Assembly (NCBI GenBank): GCA_030537145.1
Contig: JAUNON010000006.1
Location: 10,389-74,388, forward strand
DNA: 64,000 nt
Direction: 5' to 3'
From: Lachnospiraceae bacterium
GTDB taxonomy: Bacteria; Bacillota; Clostridia; Lachnospirales; Lachnospiraceae
The translations under genes and the position numbers were made by a program. Shown in pieces: positions 1-8,711 of the stretch. The first letter of the stretch is position 1; every line of letters begins with the position of its first letter. The notes under the pieces were generated by a model. The model was given only the letters and a program-made list of their open reading frames with translations. It was not told where the DNA came from and did not search any database.

Positions 1-1524
1 ACTTTCCGCTTCTGTTTCACTTTCTTCCTCTGCCTCAGTCTCTAATTCCCCGAGTGCCTCCGTCTCCGCTTCCGTTTCCTCAGCTTCCGTCTCAATCACT
101 TCCGTCTCGGCCGCTTCCGTTTCGTACTCCTCTGTTTCGATGATTTCCGGTTCTGCCGGATCCAGTCCCGCTTCGGTATACTCCTCTTCTTCCCACTCCT
201 CTGTGCTTTCCTCTTCCGGAATATCCTCTGACTCGGTCTCCGCCGGAACATAATTTGCAGTCAGAACAACGTCCTGAGACGGCATGGTAAACCACGCCTC
301 CATGCTTCCGGCATTATCCAAAGCTACATTCTCCGATACGCTCCATCCGGCAAATTCCATTCCCTCCGGTGCTTCATCGGCCATTACAAAAACCGCACTT
401 CCTGCCTCATAGCTTCCGCCGCCCTCGCCGTTTTCCACCTGAACCGTATACAGTTCGGGAGCCGCAGCTTCGTAATTCGCAGTAACCGTGACCGCCTCCG
501 CAGGCATGGGGAATGTGGTCTGGGGACTGCTGCTGTCACGGAACCAGACAGAAACCGCATCCGTGGTCCATCCGGTAAATACCATGCCCTCCGGTATTTC
601 CGCCGAAATTGCAACCTCCTCGCCCACTTCATACTCGCCGCTTCCCGCACCGTTTTCCACGGTCAGCGTATAAGCCGACGCTAAGCTGTCCTGTACTCCG
701 TTTTCATTTCCGGCTTCTTCGCCGTTGTCACCGATCGTAATAACATCAGGATCCGTATCTGAACTGCCTTCCGGGGCTGCCTCCCCGTCCAGGCCGTCCA
801 GCAAGTCGATCTGGGACTCCGTATGGATCTCCGGCTGTTCCGCTGAATTCTCTTCCGGTATCTCCTCCAGGCCTTCCGCCGGGTTTCCTTCCGGTATCTC
901 CTCCAGACCTTCCGCCGGACTCTCCTCCGGCACATCTGCCGGAGCGTCCGCATATACTGCCGTCAAAACCACAGCCGCCTCTGCCATTGTGAAATTCGTC
1001 CCGCTGGCCGATGCGTCCGTCAGAGAAACATTGGCACTGTCAATCTGCCAGTGGTCAAATACCTTTCCTTCTCCCGGATCCGCCGCCTGAACTGTCACAT
1101 CCGACCATGCCTCATAATAGGCAATGTCCTTCTTCTCCTCGCTGCTTCCGTCCTTTGCACGATAATGATTGGACGTATCCGTCCCATCCGTACCGGTCAG
1201 TCTGCTTGTGCCTCCGTTTACTGTCAGCACATATCCCACAGGCTGAAGCCAAAGGCCCCCTTCCTCTCCTTCCATACCGCTCATCTCGTATGCCTGAGCG
1301 GTACGGTTCGTCCAGGCGCCCTCCGACAGCCCCTGAACCTCACCGTCCGGTCCAAGATAAACCGGTTCTGTCCCTGATACACTGTCACCGGGGAAAAGCA
1401 CGCTTCCGGCCACATCCTCTGCCTGTACATCGAATTGATTCGAAGCCATGGCCTGCATCACCGGGCTCATTATCATGGAGGCACTCATCATTATTCCGAT
1501 TATTCCCCGCACGTTCTTTTTCAT
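1..1524 (-). CDS. Secreted repeat protein with InlB/Flg_new-type domains, 3'-truncated by window edge
   Basis: The frame is open from an ATG at 1524 to base 1, giving 508 codons without a stop, so the C-terminus lies outside the window. An AAAGGGG ribosome binding site precedes the start. Residues 1-27 form a signal peptide (MKKN, then a hydrophobic Met-rich core, ending AMA). Around residues 98-191, 284-350 and 358-425 there are three related beta modules with the pattern Y-T-V-x-V-E-N-G, then F-x-G-W, then MP-x-x-x-V-x-x-T-A-N-Y. This is typical of divergent InlB B-repeat or Flg_new domains of extracellular proteins. They are joined by Glu/Pro-rich linkers, one holding a near-duplicate EGLEEIPEG/EGLEEIPEE. 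The visible C-terminal 85 residues are almost purely Glu/Thr/Ala, a likely stalk toward a cell-wall anchor or membrane segment that is not seen here. Adhesion or scaffold function is inference. Confidence 0.85.
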   Translation of the reverse strand, partial: MKKNVRGIIGIMMSASMIMSPVMQAMASNQFDVQAEDVAGSVLFPGDSVSGTEPVYLGPDGEVQGLSEGAWTNRTAQAYEMSGMEGEEGGLWLQPVGYVLTVNGGTSRLTGTDGTDTSNHYRAKDGSSEEKKDIAYYEAWSDVTVQAADPGEGKVFDHWQIDSANVSLTDASASGTNFTMAEAAVVLTAVYADAPADVPEESPAEGLEEIPEGNPAEGLEEIPEENSAEQPEIHTESQIDLLDGLDGEAAPEGSSDTDPDVITIGDNGEEAGNENGVQDSLASAYTLTVENGAGSGEYEVGEEVAISAEIPEGMVFTGWTTDAVSVWFRDSSSPQTTFPMPAEAVTVTANYEAAAPELYTVQVENGEGGGSYEAGSAVFVMADEAPEGMEFAGWSVSENVALDNAGSMEAWFTMPSQDVVLTANYVPAETESEDIPEEESTEEWEEEEYTEAGLDPAEPEIIETEEYETEAAETEVIETEAEETEAETEALGELETEAEEESETEAES

Positions 1525-1577
1525 AAATCCATCCCCTTTTCCATAACTGATTCGAAACCTTTCTTTTTTCTGACCTG

Positions 1578-1607
1578 AGTATAGCACACACATCTGCCGG
1601 AATACAA
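1578..1607 (-). promoter_or_regulatory. Predicted sigma-A promoter of the repeat protein gene
   Basis: On the minus strand, TTGTAT (1602-1607) and TATACT (1578-1583) are separated by 18 bp. They lie about 55 bp upstream of the start at 1524. Transcription would begin near 1571. Confidence 0.55.
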
Positions 1608-1718
1608 TTAAAGGTTTCTTAAGATTCCCGTAAAAAAATACACAATTAAAACCGTTGGGATACGCCTGCCGCTTCCTCCGCAAATTCATACCGGAGCCGA
1701 TCTGTGCGCATGATACAA

Positions 1719-1786
1719 AAGAGCCTTAAGAATATATACCGTGAAATCTCATTTCCAAGTAAGCAGAATATATTCCTAAAGCTCTT
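1719..1786 (-). terminator. Long hairpin downstream of rnpB
   Basis: Arms at 1721-1736 and 1769-1784 are complementary over 16 positions with two mismatches. A second small hairpin (GAAAT/ATTTC, 1743-1755) sits inside the loop. On the minus strand the structure is followed by a short TTTT. It begins about 30 bases after the rnpB 3' end, so it probably terminates rnpB. The mirror symmetry means it could also act on plus-strand transcripts. Confidence 0.5.
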
Positions 1787-1816
1787 CGGCCGCTCTGTGC
1801 AGCCCGCATTCCCTTT

Positions 1817-2166
1817 TATCGTAAGCAGGACGATAAGCCGGGTTATGTCGTGAATGGTCATCTATCCAGGCCTGCTGTTGCCAGCAGGCTCCAGCGACCT
1901 ACCTAAAGCTGACGGGCCGCCATATGCTTTGTTTCGGTCTTGCTTCGGATGGGGTTTACATGTGCCCCTCCTGTTACCAGGAAGGCGGTAGTCTCTTACA
2001 CTGCCTTTCCACCCTTACCGGCCCCAGGCCGGCGGTTTATTTCTGTTGCACTTTCCTTGGAGTCGCCTCCACCGGACGTTATCCGGCATCCTGCCCTGTG
2101 AAGCCCGGACTTTCCTCGTCTGGCACCTTTCGGCCTGCCAGCCGCGACCATTTATCCTACTTACGG
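1817..2166 (-). ncRNA. rnpB: RNase P RNA, bacterial class A
   Basis: This is the catalytic RNA of ribonuclease P, which trims tRNA 5' leaders. The minus strand carries the invariant core GAGGAAAGTCCGGGC (P4 5' side and CR-I), then ACAGGGCAGGATGCC, then GCAACAGAAA with AAACCGCC. The 3' half holds the TAGATGA and ACGACATAACCCGGCTTA signature. The outermost helix P1 is clear: bases 2155-2164 pair with 1821-1830 over 10 bp with one G-U. The length of about 350 nt fits class A. Ends are set from P1 and the promoter and may be off by a few bases. Confidence 0.97.
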
Positions 2167-2172
2167 TGTGAA

Positions 2173-2202
2173 ATTCTAGCATAATCAAAGTATAATTGTC
2201 AA
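2173..2202 (-). promoter_or_regulatory. Strong promoter of rnpB
   Basis: A consensus TTGACA (2197-2202) and TAGAAT (2173-2178) are separated by 18 bp on the minus strand. The predicted start near 2166 coincides with the base of helix P1 of the RNase P RNA. Confidence 0.85.
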
Positions 2203-2224
2203 CTATATTTTGTATATCCTGCGG

Positions 2225-2319
2225 GTTACACGTAGCTATTCAGCCATCCAGGCCACAGCCCGCCTTTTTCAAAGCCTCTTCGCTGCTAAAGCAGCTTACG
2301 GCTGCGGCTGAACAGTTAC
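2225..2319. repeat. Hairpin element of the GTAACAGTTTAGC family with enlarged interior
   Basis: Outer arms at 2232-2245 and 2306-2319 are complementary with two mismatches and match the short palindrome seen at 15355, 18626 and 52350. The interior carries its own GCTGC/GCAGC hairpin (2282-2295). It lies just downstream of the nucleoside kinase stop at 2322. There is no clear U-tract, so intrinsic termination is uncertain. Confidence 0.55.
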
Positions 2320-2321
2320 GC

Positions 2322-3995
2322 CTACACATCAAAACAGCTTCCCCCGATGAATTCCCGTACCAGTGAGTTGTTGGGAATATGGTCTGCCGGAACCGGAACA
2401 AAATAATCCAGGAATTTCAGCAGGCGCTTTGCCTCCGCATATTCCGGCGCAGACGGATCGATCCCGAACAGCAGCGGCTCCGCATAGATCTTCAGTACAG
2501 CCAGCTCGTAAATCAAGGCCGAATTAAACATAACATCCGCACTTTCCTGATGAGGAAAAATATGCGCCTCCTCGCCTCTGCGCACGGAAGGCCACATCGT
2601 GATCGTATCCTTTGCCTGGGTTCCCCGGGTTCGGGCATCCCGCACGATCCTGCGCAGCAGGCGGCCGTCTGTGGTGGAGATCCGGTTATGCTCATCCACA
2701 TTCAACTGAGTAAGAGCGCTGATATAGATTTTATATTTGCTTTCTCTTGGAAGCGCATAGGAAAGCTGATCATTCAGTCCGTGAATGCCTTCGATGACCA
2801 AAATATCATTTTTTCCAAGCTGCTTAAACTTCCCTTTATATTCCCTCCGTCCGGTCTTGAAATTGTAGGTAGGCAGTTCTACCCGCTCCCCCGCCAGCAG
2901 CCGCGTCATATCCTCGTTAAACTGCCTGGTATCAATCGCTTCCAGACATTCATAATTATAATTTCCATCCGCATCCTTCGGCGTCTGGTCCCGGTTTACA
3001 AAATAATCATCCACCGGAATCGGATGGGGCTTTAACCCATAAACAGACAACTGGGTAGAAAGCCTGTGGGAAAAGGTGGTCTTTCCGGAGGAGGAGGGAC
3101 CGGCGATCATCACCAGCTTTTTTTCCGGCCTGGAAGCAATTTCCGCCGCAATCTGCGCAAGCTGCTTCTCGTGATAAGCTTCCTGGGTTAGGATCAGCTC
3201 CTTCGTCCGGCCTGCCACCACTTGATCATTCAGATCTGCCACCGTGAAGATCTCCATGCTTTCTCCCCATTTCAGGGAGCTGTTCTGCACCTGAAACAGC
3301 TTCTCCACCGGAGCAAATTCCGGAATCCGGCAGGGATCCTCCCGCGTAGGGATACAAAGGACAAACCCCTCCTGATACAGTTTCAGATCAAACCATTTCA
3401 AATAGGAAGTATCCTTTACCATATATCCGTAATAATAATCTTCAAAGCCTCCCATGCTGTATACATTGGTCTGGGAGCATCTGCGATAGCGAAACAGCTT
3501 TTCTTTATCATACATATGATGGCTGTGAAACAGCTTCACTGCTTCCGATGTGGCAATCGCCCGTTTTTCAATGGGGATCGCCTGACGGCACAATTCTTCC
3601 ATATACGCCTTTACCTCTTCCAGAAATGCTCCGGAAAGCTCGGCATTTCCATGCAGCGTACAATAAAGGCCTCCGCTGACCACAAAATGAATCCCTACTT
3701 CATAATCATCTCCATGGCCCAGCACATTATGAATAGCCTTCAGCATCATCAGGCACATGCTCCTGCGGTAGGCATTGTAGCCCGCCAGGTCCTTCATCGT
3801 AACAAACTTTAAAACCGCATCCTCCTTCGCCCTTCGGAAAAGCTCCTGCAGACGCTTTCCCACCATAACCAGAAGAATCGGATATTCCTCCGTATGCTGA
3901 TAATCCTCTGCGATCCGGCTGTATTCTGTTCCATAGGGATATTCCCGCTTTTCCCCGTTAATTTCCAATATCACAGTTTTCTTTTCTTCCTTCAT
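2322..3995 (-). CDS. Nucleoside (uridine) kinase with N-terminal TGS/SAD-like region
   Basis: This is a two-part protein of about 557 residues. The N-terminal part (roughly 1-70) resembles a TGS domain and is followed by a threonyl-tRNA-synthetase-like second additional domain with the HSHHMY stretch near residue 158. The C-terminal part is a P-loop phosphoribulokinase/uridine kinase domain with Walker A AGPSSSGKTT near residue 298 and the VIEGIHGLND strand. The domain order matches a clostridial and Thermotoga group annotated as nucleoside kinases. A second, conventional uridine kinase lies at 43148. The start at 3995 is preceded by AAGGAGG 11 bases upstream; an ATG at 4004 is nearly on top of the same site, so either is possible. 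It follows trmK closely and probably ends the dgt operon. Substrate is inferred from family only. Confidence 0.88.
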   Translation of the reverse strand: MKEEKKTVILEINGEKREYPYGTEYSRIAEDYQHTEEYPILLVMVGKRLQELFRRAKEDAVLKFVTMKDLAGYNAYRRSMCLMMLKAIHNVLGHGDDYEVGIHFVVSGGLYCTLHGNAELSGAFLEEVKAYMEELCRQAIPIEKRAIATSEAVKLFHSHHMYDKEKLFRYRRCSQTNVYSMGGFEDYYYGYMVKDTSYLKWFDLKLYQEGFVLCIPTREDPCRIPEFAPVEKLFQVQNSSLKWGESMEIFTVADLNDQVVAGRTKELILTQEAYHEKQLAQIAAEIASRPEKKLVMIAGPSSSGKTTFSHRLSTQLSVYGLKPHPIPVDDYFVNRDQTPKDADGNYNYECLEAIDTRQFNEDMTRLLAGERVELPTYNFKTGRREYKGKFKQLGKNDILVIEGIHGLNDQLSYALPRESKYKIYISALTQLNVDEHNRISTTDGRLLRRIVRDARTRGTQAKDTITMWPSVRRGEEAHIFPHQESADVMFNSALIYELAVLKIYAEPLLFGIDPSAPEYAEAKRLLKFLDYFVPVPADHIPNNSLVREFIGGSCFDV

Positions 3996-4011
3996 ACTTC
4001 TCATCTCCTCC

Positions 4012-4725
4012 TTACAGCCCTCTGCCTGAGTCCTCCCTGAGCATCTCCTGTGCACGGCGGTTTCGTTTCAGAATCTCTTCCAACTGATGCCTGCGCTCCA
4101 GAACATTCGCTCCGGCCGCCTGATCCAGTTGAATCAGTACTTTCTCTTTTATCTCCTGCTCCCACCGCAGATACTGCAAAAGGCAGGGGTGCTTCTTCTC
4201 CAGCAAAATCGGGCCATAACAAGCCTCCGTCTCTGACAGCCGATGCATCTTACCCGGAACGGCTTTCATCATAGGATAATACTTTCCGTCCTCTTCCACC
4301 ATATCCTCGTCCGTGATCTGCCATCCGTTTTCTTCCAGCCAGTACCTCACTTTTGCGATTTCCGACTGAGGCTGCAGAATCAGCTCCTTCAGGCCGTCCA
4401 ATATCCGGCCTCCCTCTCCTAAAATGGAAACCGTAAGGGCGCCCCCCATCCCGGCAATCACTGCCGTATCTGCTTCTCCAGGAGAAAGCTCCTTCAGCCC
4501 GTCGGAGCGGCGGGTCTCAATTTTTTCCTCCAGATGCTCCCTGAAAATATGATCCTGCGCCCGCAGCAGCGGTCCTTTGTTTATATCCATAGCAACGGCA
4601 TGGGAAATCATGCCTTTCTTTGCCAGATAAATCGGTATGTAGCCGTGATCGGTGCCCACATCAGCCAACCGGCCTCCCGGTGTCACAAGCGCCGCCACGG
4701 CGGTTAATCTTTTCGATAATTCCAT
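4012..4725 (-). CDS. trmK: tRNA (adenine(22)-N(1))-methyltransferase TrmK
   Basis: SAM-dependent enzyme that methylates N1 of A22 in the D-arm of bacterial tRNAs. The 237-residue length fits TrmK. The Rossmann SAM-binding motif DVGTDHGYIPIYL (about residues 22-35) and the acidic VAMDIN strand (about 43-48) are present, and AVIAGMGG (about 90-97) matches the family motif. AGAGGAG precedes the ATG. It lies downstream of rpoD, the usual Firmicute neighbourhood of trmK, and 16 bp upstream of the nucleoside kinase. Confidence 0.92.
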   Translation of the reverse strand: MELSKRLTAVAALVTPGGRLADVGTDHGYIPIYLAKKGMISHAVAMDINKGPLLRAQDHIFREHLEEKIETRRSDGLKELSPGEADTAVIAGMGGALTVSILGEGGRILDGLKELILQPQSEIAKVRYWLEENGWQITDEDMVEEDGKYYPMMKAVPGKMHRLSETEACYGPILLEKKHPCLLQYLRWEQEIKEKVLIQLDQAAGANVLERRHQLEEILKRNRRAQEMLREDSGRGL

Positions 4726-4811
4726 CGTATTCTCCTCTGCATAAGCTGCCGGCCCTCTTTTTTCTCAAAGCTTCTTTTCGCCAATCTGCCAGCATACGGC
4801 AAGCCCCCGGA

Positions 4812-5708
4812 CTAATCCAAATAATCTCTCAGCTTCCGGCTCCGGCTTGGATGACGAAGCTTCCGCAGTGCCTTGGCTTCGATCTGCCGGATCCGCTCCC
4901 GGGTCACATGAAACTGTTCCCCCACCTCCTCCAGAGTGCGCACCTCCCCGTCCTCCAGGCCAAAGCGCAGGTTCAGTACCTTTTGCTCCCTCTCTGTCAG
5001 TGTGGACATTACCTCTGCCAGCTGGCTCTGCAGCACCCGGAAAGCCGCTTCTTCCGCAGGAGGCGGCTGCCGCATATCCTGCATAAAATCACCCAGACGC
5101 GCCTCCTCTTCTTCTCCCACAGGCGCTTCCAGCGACACCGGATCCATCATGATCCGCAAAATCTCCACCACCTGCTGCTCCGGCATCTGCAGCACCTGGG
5201 ACAGTTCCTCCACAGAAGGCTCCCGGCCCAGATTCTGCGTCATGCTCCGGGATACCCTGCGGATCCGGTTTACTGTTTCTACCATATGCACCGGAATCCG
5301 AATCGTGCGCCCCTGATCCGCAATAGCCCTGGTAATGGCCTGCCGAATCCACCAGGTCGCATAGGTGCTGAACCGGTATCCCCGTTCATAGTCAAACTTA
5401 TCTACCGCTTTCATTAATCCCAGGTTGCCTTCCTGGATCAGATCCAGCAGCAGCATCCCTCTTCCTACATAACGCTTAGCAATACTGACCACCAGCCTGA
5501 GATTGGCCTCAGCCAGACGTTTTCCCGCCTCCGTGTCCCCTTCTCTCAGCCGCCTGGACAGCTCACTTTCCTCTTCCTGGGACAGCAGCGGAACCTTTCC
5601 GATTTCTTTCAAATACATATGCACCGGGTCCTCTGCGGATATTCCGCCCGGCAATATCAGCTCCTCCAGCTTTTCTTCTTCTGTCAGTTCCTGCCTCTCT
5701 GATACCAT
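4812..5708 (-). CDS. rpoD: RNA polymerase primary-type sigma factor, lacking region 1.1
   Basis: Sigma-70 factor of 298 residues. Region 1.2 begins near residue 26 ([18 protein letters not shown]). Region 2 contains [20 protein letters not shown], the -10 recognition and melting segment. Region 3 follows, and region 4.2 carries [18 protein letters not shown] near residues 267-284. Only about 25 residues precede region 1.2, so the acidic region 1.1 of typical RpoD (about 370 residues) is absent. The start is firm: AAGGAGG lies 7 bases upstream and only 31 bp separate it from the dnaG stop. Position after dnaG argues that this is the housekeeping sigma. It is also possible that it is an RpoD-like group 2 factor. 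Confidence 0.92.
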   Translation of the reverse strand: MVSERQELTEEEKLEELILPGGISAEDPVHMYLKEIGKVPLLSQEEESELSRRLREGDTEAGKRLAEANLRLVVSIAKRYVGRGMLLLDLIQEGNLGLMKAVDKFDYERGYRFSTYATWWIRQAITRAIADQGRTIRIPVHMVETVNRIRRVSRSMTQNLGREPSVEELSQVLQMPEQQVVEILRIMMDPVSLEAPVGEEEEARLGDFMQDMRQPPPAEEAAFRVLQSQLAEVMSTLTEREQKVLNLRFGLEDGEVRTLEEVGEQFHVTRERIRQIEAKALRKLRHPSRSRKLRDYLD

Positions 5709-5739
5709 ACGGATGCCTCCTTATGGCATAAGTGTTGCC

Positions 5740-7506
5740 TTATTCCAGAGAAATATGCAGTTTATCCAGCTCCTGGAGCCTTCTTTTTCCTTCAATCACC
5801 TTTTGCAGCGAAACCATATCCGTGGGGTCCATGCCTGCACTGCGCTGTTCCAGGGCCGTCTCCATCACCTTCCGGACCGTTTCCCGAATCGCCTTCTTCT
5901 GCTCTTCCTCCGTCTGCACCGGGATCTGCGTATTGAAAAGCAACGCCGCCTGGCGCTGTTCCTCCGTATCAGAAAAGCAGTCAATGATCTTTGCAGGATT
6001 CACCTGTCCTTCCTCCAACTGGGCAAACAGCAGCGATGCCACCTGCCGGTAAAAATCTGTGGAAAAATCATCCGGTGAAAGATACGGTTTTATGGACGCA
6101 TAGAGGCTTCGGTATTCCGTCAGCCAGGTCAGCAGCATTCGCTGGGATTTCAGAGAACCGTCCTCCTTCTCTCCCGGCCTTCGGACTGATTTTGGTTCCG
6201 GCTTCACGGGCAGCTCTCCCTTCATCAGGCAGCGCAGCACCATCTTCCGAAGGCCGTCAAAGCTGGTATGATAGGTTCCTGCAACCGCTTCGATATAATT
6301 TTCCCGCTCCACTTCCAACTCAAAACCGGAAATTTTCTGAGCCACGGCAAGGAAAAATTTGGTCTTAGACTCCGGATCCTTCATATCATACTGCTTTTCC
6401 AGCATCTCCACTTCAAACAAAAAGCTGTTCTGGGCCTGGTCAAGCCGTTCCTGGAAGGCCTCTGTTCCCATCGCTTTCATAAATTCATCCGGATCCTTGT
6501 AGGGCGCCAGCCGCAGTACCCTGGCAGTCAATCCGGCTTCCTTCATCATAGGAATCGCCCGAAGAGCCGCCCGAACACCTGCCTCATCGCTGTCATAGCT
6601 TAAAATCACTTCATTGGTATAACGCTTCAGCAGCGAGGCATGCTGACTGGTAAGCGCCGTTCCAAGGGAAGCCACCGCATTGGTAAAGCCTCCCTGATGC
6701 ATGGAGATCACATCCATATACCCTTCACAGACAATCAGATATTTTTGCCTGGAGCTGCGGGCCACATTCAGTCCGTATAGATTCCTGCTCTTATCAAAGA
6801 CCTTCGTTTCCGGAGAATTCAGATACTTGGGCTTTCCATCCCCCATTACCCGGCCGCCAAAGCCAATAATCCGGTTATTCACATCCATGATCGGAAACAT
6901 GACCCGATTCCAGAATTTATCATACATGCCCCGTTTCTCGTCCACATTCATCAGCCCGGACTGCATCAGCAGCTCATCACTGACCCCCTTCTGCTTCAGA
7001 TATTTATAAAGACCGTCACTGTACTTTGACGCATAGCCCAGACCGAAGCTGCGCATCGTCTCATCCGTAAGCCGGCGTCCCCGCAGGTATTCCATCCCCT
7101 GCTTTCCCGCTTCCGAGCGGAGCTGATAATAATAATACGTTCCCGCCATCTTATTTACGTTTAATATAGCGGTCCGCAGATCCTGCTGCCGCTTCGCCTC
7201 CGGAGAATACTCCTGCTCCGGCAGCTTAATCCCGGCCCGGTCCGCCAGATATTTCAGTGCTTCCGGAAAGCTGTAATTCTCATATTCCATCACAAAGGTC
7301 AGTACATTTCCTCCGGCGCCGCAGCCGAAGCAATAATACATCTGTTTGGAAGGGCTGACGGAAAAGGAGGGAGATTTCTCATTGTGAAACGGACAAAGCC
7401 CAAAATAAGAGCTGCCCTTTCTCTGAAGCTTCACATAGCCAGAGATCAAATCTACAATATCATTCCGTGTCCTTACTTCTTCTACCACATCCTCCGGGTA
7501 GTACAT
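5740..7506 (-). CDS. dnaG: DNA primase DnaG
   Basis: Synthesises RNA primers for chromosome replication. The 588-residue protein has the CHC2 zinc finger with ligands C38, H41, C59 and C62, then the RNA polymerase basic region, then a TOPRIM domain. TOPRIM starts near residue 258 (VCEGYMDVISM) and has the metal-binding acidic pair in LSYDSDEAG. The C-terminal 150 residues are the divergent DnaB-interaction domain. An AAAGGAG site lies 10 bases before the ATG. It sits between dgt and rpoD, a macromolecular-synthesis-operon-like arrangement. Confidence 0.97.
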   Translation of the reverse strand: MYYPEDVVEEVRTRNDIVDLISGYVKLQRKGSSYFGLCPFHNEKSPSFSVSPSKQMYYCFGCGAGGNVLTFVMEYENYSFPEALKYLADRAGIKLPEQEYSPEAKRQQDLRTAILNVNKMAGTYYYYQLRSEAGKQGMEYLRGRRLTDETMRSFGLGYASKYSDGLYKYLKQKGVSDELLMQSGLMNVDEKRGMYDKFWNRVMFPIMDVNNRIIGFGGRVMGDGKPKYLNSPETKVFDKSRNLYGLNVARSSRQKYLIVCEGYMDVISMHQGGFTNAVASLGTALTSQHASLLKRYTNEVILSYDSDEAGVRAALRAIPMMKEAGLTARVLRLAPYKDPDEFMKAMGTEAFQERLDQAQNSFLFEVEMLEKQYDMKDPESKTKFFLAVAQKISGFELEVERENYIEAVAGTYHTSFDGLRKMVLRCLMKGELPVKPEPKSVRRPGEKEDGSLKSQRMLLTWLTEYRSLYASIKPYLSPDDFSTDFYRQVASLLFAQLEEGQVNPAKIIDCFSDTEEQRQAALLFNTQIPVQTEEEQKKAIRETVRKVMETALEQRSAGMDPTDMVSLQKVIEGKRRLQELDKLHISLE

Positions 7507-7609
7507 ACACCTGCATCTCCTTTACTCAACTGACAACCGCCACGCTGCCGGGCGGCGGCATTGCTGCACCGCCTGGCCAAGCATACGCTTTACCGATGGA
7601 AGCACACGA

Positions 7610-8617
7610 TCATACCTGCCAGGATTTGGGCACAAATAACTCCTGGAATTTCTGTACGGAATACTGATCCGTCATACCGGATATGTAATCGCACACCACA
7701 CGCTCCTCCTGCTCTCCCCGCTTATTGATCAAATCAATGTATTCCGCAGGCATTTCTTCAATATGGCGGATATAATAATCATATAACTGCTGGATCAGTC
7801 CCATGGCCCTGCCTTCCTCATGCTTTGCCACCGGATTATGATACACGTTCTCAAACATGAACCTGCGAAGGCCCTGCATACTCGCTTCCATATGGGGAGA
7901 CATCACGATATCATTAATATCCTTGCTGTTGCGGATCACATCATGAATCAGGATATTCAGCCGTTCTCTCGTAGAATATCCCATCGTCTCCCGAAATTCT
8001 CCGGGAATATCCTCCTCCTTTAGTATACCGGCGCGCTCCGCATCGTCAATATCATGATTGATATAGGCGATCTTATCACAGTAACGGACAATTTTTCCCT
8101 CCAGCGTGTGAGGCGTTCCGCTGGTTCTGTGATTCCGTATCCCATCCCGCACCTCCCAGGTCAGATTCAGCCCTTCTCCCTTTTTCTCCAAAAGCTCAAC
8201 CACCCGGACGCTCTGCTCATAATGGGCAAAACCGCAGGGACACACCATATTCAGCGCCCTTTCTCCGGAATGTCCGAAGGGTGTATGCCCCAGGTCGTGG
8301 CCCAGCGCAATCGCATCTGCCAGATCATCATTCAGACGCAGCGCCTTCGCAATGGTGCGGGAAAGCTGAGAAACCTCCAGCGTATGCGTCAGCCGGGTAC
8401 GGTAATGATCTCCCTGCGGGCTTAAAAATACCTGTGTCTTGTGCTTCAGCCGGCGAAAGGACTTACTGTGCAAAATACGATCTCTGTCACGCTGATATAC
8501 GGTGCGGATATCACAGGGCTCCTCATAGCGTTCCCGCCCTCTGCTCTCACTGCTCAACGCCGCATAAGGACTGAAATAATCCCGTTCCCGCTTTTCTGCC
8601 TCTTCCCGAATCGTCAT
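7610..8617 (-). CDS. dgt: Deoxyguanosinetriphosphate triphosphohydrolase-like protein
   Basis: HD-domain enzyme that would cleave dGTP (or other dNTPs) to the nucleoside and triphosphate. Metal-binding His and Asp residues are visible in RTRLTHTLEVSQ (about 73-84) and in GHDLGHTPFGHSGE (about 106-119). The 335-residue length fits the short clostridial Dgt group. AGGAGG is 9 bases before the ATG. It is the first gene of the run into dnaG and rpoD, with a promoter inside the 3' end of comEC; the 103-bp gap before dnaG holds nothing recognised. Nucleotide preference is not evident. Confidence 0.92.
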   Translation of the reverse strand: MTIREEAEKRERDYFSPYAALSSESRGRERYEEPCDIRTVYQRDRDRILHSKSFRRLKHKTQVFLSPQGDHYRTRLTHTLEVSQLSRTIAKALRLNDDLADAIALGHDLGHTPFGHSGERALNMVCPCGFAHYEQSVRVVELLEKKGEGLNLTWEVRDGIRNHRTSGTPHTLEGKIVRYCDKIAYINHDIDDAERAGILKEEDIPGEFRETMGYSTRERLNILIHDVIRNSKDINDIVMSPHMEASMQGLRRFMFENVYHNPVAKHEEGRAMGLIQQLYDYYIRHIEEMPAEYIDLINKRGEQEERVVCDYISGMTDQYSVQKFQELFVPKSWQV

Positions 8618-8682
8618 ACCGCAACTCCTCCTTTTGCACTTTGAAAATCTTTCGATCCTGGTATCTTACTTATCTAACGCCC

Positions 8683-8711
8683 ATTTTATCATAAATTCCC
8701 GCTTCTGTCAG
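8683..8711 (-). promoter_or_regulatory. Predicted promoter for dgt-dnaG-rpoD
   Basis: On the minus strand CTGACA (8706-8711) and TAAAAT (8683-8688) are 17 bp apart. The -35 lies within the comEC coding end, so the housekeeping run can be transcribed separately from the competence operon. Confidence 0.5.

Noticed and set aside
1646..1861. 71-codon minus-strand frame across the rnpB 3' end
   Set aside because: The region is RNase P RNA and its terminator hairpin; no protein signals.
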